Assembly (NCBI RefSeq): GCF_001653475.1
Contig: NZ_CP011487.1
Coordinates: 1,178,001-1,242,000, forward strand
Reading direction: 5' to 3'
Length of the DNA: 64,000 bases
DNA from: Helicobacter pylori
Lineage (GTDB): Bacteria > Campylobacterota > Campylobacteria > Campylobacterales > Helicobacteraceae
Shown here: positions 59,798-64,000 of the stretch, piece after piece
How the letters are laid out: the number at the start of each line of letters is the position of its first letter
Position numbering within the stretch: the first letter of the stretch is position 1
The notes under the pieces: model-generated
Told to the model about the DNA's origin: nothing
Databases searched by the model: none
What the model saw: the letters and a program-made list of their open reading frames with translations, nothing else
Program-made: the position numbers and the translations under genes

Positions 59798-60235
59798 ATG
59801 GGCGGTTTTTCAACGGAAATGTTGAAAGGTTATGTGGATGTATTTGTTTTTGCGGTGCTTGGCGTGGCCAGTTTTTTAGCTTTGTGGTTTGTGATTGAAA
59901 GGGTTATTTTTTATTCTAAAGTCAATTTGAAAGCTTATGATGATATAGATGCCCTCAATTTGGATTTAACCAAGAATCTAACCATTCTCTATGTGATTTA
60001 TTCTAACGCGCCTTATGTGGGCTTATTGGGAACGGTTTTAGGGATTATGGTGATTTTCTATGACATGGGCGTGAGTGGCGGGATGGACGCTAAAACGATC
60101 ATGGTAGGTTTGTCTTTAGCTTTAAAAGCGACCGCTCTAGGGCTTGCAGTAGCGATCCCTACGCTGATTGCATATAATGGCTTATTGAGAAAATCCGATG
60201 TGTTGAGTGAAAAATTCAGGATCATGAAAAAATGA
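59798..60235 (+). CDS. exbB: Biopolymer transport protein ExbB
   Basis: 145 residues from the ATG at 59798 with a perfect AAGGAG site; the open frame before it is not coding. Three membrane helices and conserved [40 protein letters not shown]. Forms the proton-driven motor with ExbD for TonB. The stop overlaps exbD by 4 bases. It is short compared with the 240-residue E. coli protein. Confidence 0.95.
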   Translation: MGGFSTEMLKGYVDVFVFAVLGVASFLALWFVIERVIFYSKVNLKAYDDIDALNLDLTKNLTILYVIYSNAPYVGLLGTVLGIMVIFYDMGVSGGMDAKTIMVGLSLALKATALGLAVAIPTLIAYNGLLRKSDVLSEKFRIMKK

Positions 60236-60621
60236 AAAGCATCAGAAGAGGCGATGGGCTGAATATTGTCCCTTTTATTGATATCATGCTCGTTTTGCTA
60301 GCGATTGTGTTAAGCGTTTCTACTTTTATCGCGCAAGGTAAGATTAAAGTCAATCTCCCTAACGCTAAAAATGCGGAAAAATCCCAGTCAAACGATCAAA
60401 AAGTGGTAGTCATCTCTGTGGATGAGCATGACAATATTTTCGTAGATGACAAACCGACGAGTTTAGAAGCTTTGAGCGCTGTAGTCAAACAAACAGATCC
60501 TAAAACCCTTATAGACTTAAAAAGTGACAAAAGCTCTCGTTTTGAAACTTTTATCAGCATTATGGATATTTTAAAAGAGCATAATCATGAAAATTTCTCC
60601 ATCTCCACAGAAGCTAAGTAA
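60232..60621 (+). CDS. exbD: Biopolymer transport protein ExbD
   Basis: 129 residues with one N-terminal membrane helix carrying the essential aspartate in [18 protein letters not shown]. The periplasmic domain follows. Its last 35 bases overlap tonB in another frame. Confidence 0.95.
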   Translation: MKSIRRGDGLNIVPFIDIMLVLLAIVLSVSTFIAQGKIKVNLPNAKNAEKSQSNDQKVVVISVDEHDNIFVDDKPTSLEALSAVVKQTDPKTLIDLKSDKSSRFETFISIMDILKEHNHENFSISTEAK

Positions 60622-61441
60622 AGTCTCAACGAGTGTTAGCTTTTTAATCTCTTTTGCCCTATACGCTATAGGGTTTGGTTATTTTTTGCTGCGCGAAGAG
60701 GCCCCAGCGCCTTTAGCACAAGCTGGCACCACTAAGGTTACCATGAGTTTAGCCAGCATTAACACTAATTCCAATACAAAGACCAATGCTGAATCGGCTA
60801 AGCCCAAAGAAGAGCCTAAAGAAAAACCCAAGAAAGAAGAGCCAAAAAAAGAAGAACCCAAAAAAGAGGTTTCAAAGCCTAAACCTAAACCTAAACCAAA
60901 ACCCAAACCCAAACCCAAACCCAAACCCGAGCCTAAGCCAAAATCTGAGCCCAAGCCTGAGCCTAAAGTTGAAGAGGTTAAAAAAGAAGAGCCAAAAAAA
61001 GAAGAACCCAAAAAAGAAGAAGCTAAAGAGGAAGCTAAAGAAAAAAGCGCTCCTAAACAAGTAACGACTAAGGATATAGTCAAAGAAAAAGACAAGCAAG
61101 AAGAGTCTAATAAGACTTCTGAGGGTGCGACTTCTGAAGCTCAAGCTTATAACCCAGGGGTGAGCAACGAATTTTTAATGAAGATCCAAACCGCTATTTC
61201 TTCTAAAAACCGCTACCCTAAAATGGCGCAGATTAGGGGCATTGAGGGCGAAGTGTTAGTGAGCTTTGTGATCAATCCTGATGGGAGCGTTACGGACATT
61301 AAAGTAGTCAAAAGCAACACGACGGATATTTTAAACCATGCGGCTTTAGAGGCCATTAAAAACGCAGCGCATTTATTCCCTAAACCAGAAGAAACCGTGC
61401 ATCTAAAAATCCCTATCGCTTATAGCTTGAAAGAAGACTAG
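60587..61441 (+). CDS. tonB: TonB energy-transducing protein
   Basis: 284 residues: one N-terminal membrane helix (FLISFALYAIGFGYFLL), a long rigid Pro/Lys/Glu domain from about residue 65 to 160 that spans the periplasm, and the C-terminal TonB domain (ISSKNRYPKMAQIRGIEGEV, FVINPDGSVTDIKVV). The Pro-Lys part is built from hexameric DNA units (CCCAAA/CCTAAA) and contains a 35-bp direct repeat. ATG lies inside exbD. Energises uptake through TonB-dependent receptors. Confidence 0.95.
   Translation: MKISPSPQKLSKVSTSVSFLISFALYAIGFGYFLLREEAPAPLAQAGTTKVTMSLASINTNSNTKTNAESAKPKEEPKEKPKKEEPKKEEPKKEVSKPKPKPKPKPKPKPKPKPEPKPKSEPKPEPKVEEVKKEEPKKEEPKKEEAKEEAKEKSAPKQVTTKDIVKEKDKQEESNKTSEGATSEAQAYNPGVSNEFLMKIQTAISSKNRYPKMAQIRGIEGEVLVSFVINPDGSVTDIKVVKSNTTDILNHAALEAIKNAAHLFPKPEETVHLKIPIAYSLKED
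60833..61017 (+). repeat. 35-bp direct repeat and hexamer tract inside tonB
   Basis: The 35 bases at 60833-60867 recur identically at 60983-61017, exactly 150 bases apart. Between them (about 60878-60928) are tandem six-base units CCTAAA/CCCAAA coding Pro-Lys. Recombination between the repeats would remove or add exactly 50 codons in frame. Confidence 0.9.
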
Positions 61442-61482
61442 CTAGTCTTTCTTTTAAAGGCGGTTTTTAAGCCTTAAAAGTT
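61433..61482 (+). terminator. Probable terminator after tonB
   Basis: AAGAC/GTCTT dyad around the tonB stop (61434-61447) followed by TCTTTT. A second weaker hairpin (AAGGC ... GCCTT, about 61458-61478) follows. Nothing is transcribed in the same direction beyond except the hop remnant. Confidence 0.5.
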
Positions 61483-61555
61483 GAATCAAATCCCCATTTT
61501 TCCCAATTTACAAAAAAATCTCTGAAATTTAGAGCTAAAATTAGCCATATAAAAT

Positions 61556-61800
61556 TCCATTTATTGCTTATTGCTCTCTCTTTCTCTCATAGCTTCATTA
61601 TCAAGGGCTAAAAGATGACGGGTTTTATATGAGTGCGGGCTATCAAATCAGCGAAGCGGTTCAAATGGTGAAAAACACCAAAGCGATACAGGATCTTGCA
61701 GACCAATAAATACGATAGCTTAAGCGGTCTTTCAAACCAATACAATCGCTTAAATTCCTTAGCCAATCCAGGTTATCCGCAAAAGCATGAAAGCCTTTTG
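61556..61800 (+). pseudogene. Remnant of a Hop-family outer membrane protein gene
   Basis: Degraded 5' end of a hop gene. At 61574-61609 a signal-peptide frame reads LSLSLIASLSRA behind a CT-rich stretch. One extra A at about 61610-61613 shifts to the next frame, which reads DDGFYMSAGYQISEAVQ and MVKNTKAIQDLADQ, the classic mature N-terminus of Hop proteins, and then a stop. A further shift continues with KYDSLSGLSNQYNRLNSLA. There is no start codon and the remaining 600 or more codons are gone. The position after tonB fits the hopN (HP1342) locus. Confidence 0.85.
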
Positions 61801-61839
61801 CAAACAACTTCTTTAATTTTGTTTTTAAGAAAACGCTTT

Positions 61840-62571
61840 TTAACTTTTTTTCATTTTCTTTTCTATGAAGATATTCAAGCATTCTATGAGTAAGGCAAAA
61901 CCAATGCCCGCATACAAATAGTTTTTATTGATGTGCAAATGCAAGCCTTCTAGAAACAAGCTCACGCCCACAACGAGCAAAAACACTAAAGCTAGAGTTT
62001 TAACACGGTAGTGTTTTTCAACAAAATCGCCAATGATTTTGGAAAAAAACATCATCACTATTACGGATAAAATAATGGCAACGACCATGATTTCTAAATG
62101 CTTGGCAAGACCAATAGCCGTGATCACAGAGTCTAAAGAAAAGACAATGTCTAAAAACATGATTTCTATTAAAGTGATGAAAAAGCCAAACGCTTTTTCT
62201 TGGTGTTTTTCTCCTTTAGGATAAATCTGATCTTTTAATTCCACTAACGCTTTAAAAGCTAAAAACACCCCCCCTAAAAGCAACACCACATCACGCCATG
62301 AAAAGCTCATGCTTATTAAAGTGAATAAAGGCTTTTGCAAATGGCTGATGAAAAACAAGCCCCCTAAAAGCCCTATACGAGCAAACATAGCCAAGCCTAA
62401 TCCTAAAATCCTGGCCTTATTTTGCTGGTGTTTGGGGAGTTTATAGACCATCACCGTGATAAAAATGATATTGTCAATCCCCAAAATGATTTCTAAAAGC
62501 GTGAGCGTAGTCAAGGAGACTATGCCATGCGTTGTAGAAAGAGCGTCTAGGAGTGAGGATAAAAACTCCAT
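61840..62571 (-). CDS. TerC-family integral membrane protein
   Basis: 243 residues with about seven helices. Features: LEIILGIDNIIFITVMV near the N-terminus and DIVFSLDSVITAIGLA, both with the paired Asp residues of TerC proteins. Relatives are linked to tellurite resistance, metal (manganese) export or protein metalation at the membrane. Start ATG 6 bases after the corA stop. Confidence 0.92.
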   Translation of the reverse strand: MEFLSSLLDALSTTHGIVSLTTLTLLEIILGIDNIIFITVMVYKLPKHQQNKARILGLGLAMFARIGLLGGLFFISHLQKPLFTLISMSFSWRDVVLLLGGVFLAFKALVELKDQIYPKGEKHQEKAFGFFITLIEIMFLDIVFSLDSVITAIGLAKHLEIMVVAIILSVIVMMFFSKIIGDFVEKHYRVKTLALVFLLVVGVSLFLEGLHLHINKNYLYAGIGFALLIECLNIFIEKKMKKS

Positions 62572-62577
62572 GAAAGG

Positions 62578-63540
62578 CTACAACCAGCCTTTCTTTTTAA
62601 AATAAATCACAGGGAGAATCGTAGAAATCGCCATGACAATCAACGCGAAAAGATACCCGTATTGCCATTCTAACTCCGGCATGAATTTAAAATTCATGCC
62701 ATAAATCGTGCCGATCAAAGTGGGGGGCATCATCGCCATGGTCACCACAGTGAAGAGCTTGATGATTTTATTTTGCTCCACATTGACTTGAGAAGCGAAC
62801 AGGTTTTGAATGTTGTCTAGAGAGTTGAGATTGACCGTTGTAGACTCCACTAAAGAACTAAAATCGGTTAAAATGATATTTAAATTATTTTTGGTATCGC
62901 TATCCACTTTATTGCTCCTTAATAAAGCGGTAATAATGCGCCGTTTGTCAAAAAAGGAATCCCTTAAAGCCACATTAAATTCTTGCAAATTGGACAAGCG
63001 CATCAAAACATTTTCATGCGTAGGCGTGGAAGTTTCTTTGAAAATGATATTTTTACGCAACAAGCTCGTTTGCTTGTTGATCCACTCTAGGCATTCTACC
63101 CCTTTTTCAAAATACACTTCAAAGATTTTGGTTAGAATGTCAAACCCGTCTTCAAATTTTTTAGGGCTAGCTAAAACCTTTTTTTGGATAGAATCAAAGA
63201 TTTCTAAAGTCCCGTAATAAATCGTGAAAAGAATGTTATTAGACAAAATAAAGGTCGCCATTTCCGTGCGGAAAGCCTCATTTTCATCCTGGTTAGTGAA
63301 AAAGGCGTTGATCGTAACGCTGGAGCTGTCTTCCCAATATTTGGTAACTGATGAGACTCGTTGGGAATGGTCTGTGTTGTAGTGGATAGCGTATTCTTGG
63401 CTTAGAGTGGCCAGTTCATTGGGTGTAGGGTTGATGAGCTCAAACCATAGGACTTCATTTTCTTCTACATCAAAGCCATTAAAATCATTAAAGCGTTTTT
63501 TAATGACAAATTTTTGCTGTTTGAAAAACACATTCACCAT
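62578..63540 (-). CDS. corA: CorA magnesium/cobalt/nickel transporter
   Basis: 320 residues: cytosolic N-terminal domain, long stalk helix, and two C-terminal membrane helices with the signature YGMNF in PPTLIGTIYGMNFKFMPE. A basic C-terminus (YFKKKGWL) follows. Forms a pentameric Mg2+ channel; H. pylori CorA is needed for magnesium uptake. Confidence 0.95.
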   Translation of the reverse strand: MVNVFFKQQKFVIKKRFNDFNGFDVEENEVLWFELINPTPNELATLSQEYAIHYNTDHSQRVSSVTKYWEDSSSVTINAFFTNQDENEAFRTEMATFILSNNILFTIYYGTLEIFDSIQKKVLASPKKFEDGFDILTKIFEVYFEKGVECLEWINKQTSLLRKNIIFKETSTPTHENVLMRLSNLQEFNVALRDSFFDKRRIITALLRSNKVDSDTKNNLNIILTDFSSLVESTTVNLNSLDNIQNLFASQVNVEQNKIIKLFTVVTMAMMPPTLIGTIYGMNFKFMPELEWQYGYLFALIVMAISTILPVIYFKKKGWL

Positions 63541-63555
63541 AAGCGATCCTTAGAG

Positions 63556-64000
63556 TTAATGGCGTTTATCCAAAACCTCAAAACAAGGTAAAATTTTGCC
63601 CTCTAATAATTCCAAACTCGCTCCCCCACCGGTAGAAATAAAACTCATGTTATCCTTTTCGCCCGCACGGTTGATCGCATCAATGGTATCGCCCCCGCCA
63701 ATGAGCGAGAAAGCGTAAGTGTCAGCGATTTTGTGGGCTAAAAAGGTTGTGCCTCTGGCAAATTCTTGTTTTTCATGCACGCCTAAAGGGCCATTCCATA
63801 TGATCGTGGGCGCGCTCTCTATGACTTCAGAAAATAATTTCACGCTCGCAGGCCCTATATCAGCGATCTTGTGTTTAGGCTCAATGTCTTGGACGGGTGA
63901 AATTTTGATGTGTTTAGGGTTAAGAATATCATCAGTAGTTACGGCGTCTATGGGTAAATAGACTTTGACTTTTTTTTCTTTCGCGCTTTTTAACAACTCT
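63556..64000 (-). CDS. pgk: Phosphoglycerate kinase, 3' part
   Basis: Glycolytic/gluconeogenic enzyme transferring phosphate between 1,3-bisphosphoglycerate and ADP. About 148 C-terminal residues are in the window; the frame continues beyond base 64000 (ELLKSAKEKKVKVYLP at the edge). Nucleotide-binding region WNGPLGVHEKQEFA, GGGDTIDAINRAG and STGGGASLELLEG. Full length is about 400 residues. It lies 15 bases upstream of corA in the same direction. Confidence 0.96.
   Translation of the reverse strand, partial: ELLKSAKEKKVKVYLPIDAVTTDDILNPKHIKISPVQDIEPKHKIADIGPASVKLFSEVIESAPTIIWNGPLGVHEKQEFARGTTFLAHKIADTYAFSLIGGGDTIDAINRAGEKDNMSFISTGGGASLELLEGKILPCFEVLDKRH

Noticed and set aside
60679..61144. 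Long open frames opposite or alongside tonB (+ and - strands)
   Set aside because: They are shadows created by the repetitive Pro-Lys/Glu codons and give low-complexity nonsense such as GLGLGLG or FFFGFFF.
61696..61893. Separate 65-codon gene after tonB
   Set aside because: It is the third-frame piece of the hop remnant followed by sequence antisense to terC.

Overview
The window is a chromosomal segment of Helicobacter pylori. Gene order, protein sequences and lengths match the H. pylori core chromosome from nuoD to pgk (roughly HP1263 to HP1345 in strain 26695 numbering, recalled from memory). Genus-specific hallmarks are the nuo operon with two unusual ORFs in the nuoE/nuoF position, pflA, crdA-crdB-czcB-czcA, NikR with its H88/H99/H101/C107 nickel ligands, and a hop outer-membrane-protein remnant. 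No tRNA, rRNA, complete insertion sequence, prophage or CRISPR array was seen.

Layout. (1) 1-11912, + strand: the nuo respiratory complex I operon, with nuoD cut by the window edge, followed by pflA (flagellar motor) and the phosphohexomutase algC/manB. (2) 15695-17152: a small AT-rich accessory island of four short genes, the first broken by a one-base frameshift, with its own promoter. (3) 17153-23559, - strand: a complete tryptophan operon trpE-G-D-C(F)-B-A. (4) 23691-26226: a family 9 LPS glycosyltransferase, a class C acid phosphatase and a secreted YceI protein. (5) 26227-29126: a thiamine salvage cluster (tenA, TPP riboswitch, pnuT, truncated thiamine pyrophosphokinase), flanked by two gene-poor stretches, one with a long inverted repeat. 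(6) 29127-42973, - strand: the S10-spc-alpha ribosomal super-operon from rpsJ to rplQ, including secY, map, infA, rpmJ and rpoA. (7) 43183-47238: an ATPase, an octamer tandem repeat, a secreted protein of unknown function, rnhB, a 43-codon ORF and fumC. (8) 47414-53143: copper resistance crdA-crdB-czcB-czcA. (9) 53146-59034: azlCD, dnaJ, a secreted coiled-coil protein, mnmA, a J-domain protein and nadD. (10) 59027-61441: nikR divergent from exbB-exbD-tonB, i.e. nickel sensing next to energised metal uptake. (11) 61442-64000: a degraded hop gene, terC, corA and the 3' part of pgk.

How it fits together. Respiration dominates the left arm: the Nuo complex lacks a recognisable NADH dehydrogenase module, which suggests an electron donor other than NADH. 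The trp and ribosomal operons are tightly packed, with many 4-base stop/start overlaps. Metal homeostasis is prominent on the right (copper efflux, nickel regulator, TonB energisation, CorA, TerC).

Strain-level signals. There is no gene between trpE and the family 9 glycosyltransferase, where strain 26695 is recalled to carry HP1283. The hop locus after tonB is also degraded. Both would fit an East Asian-type strain, but this is inference from memory. I found no clear previously undescribed system. The best candidates for a second look are the 15.9-16.9 kb accessory island, the 26.45-26.60 kb inverted repeat, the octamer repeat at 44.27 kb, the truncated thiamine pyrophosphokinase and the 35-bp direct repeat inside tonB.
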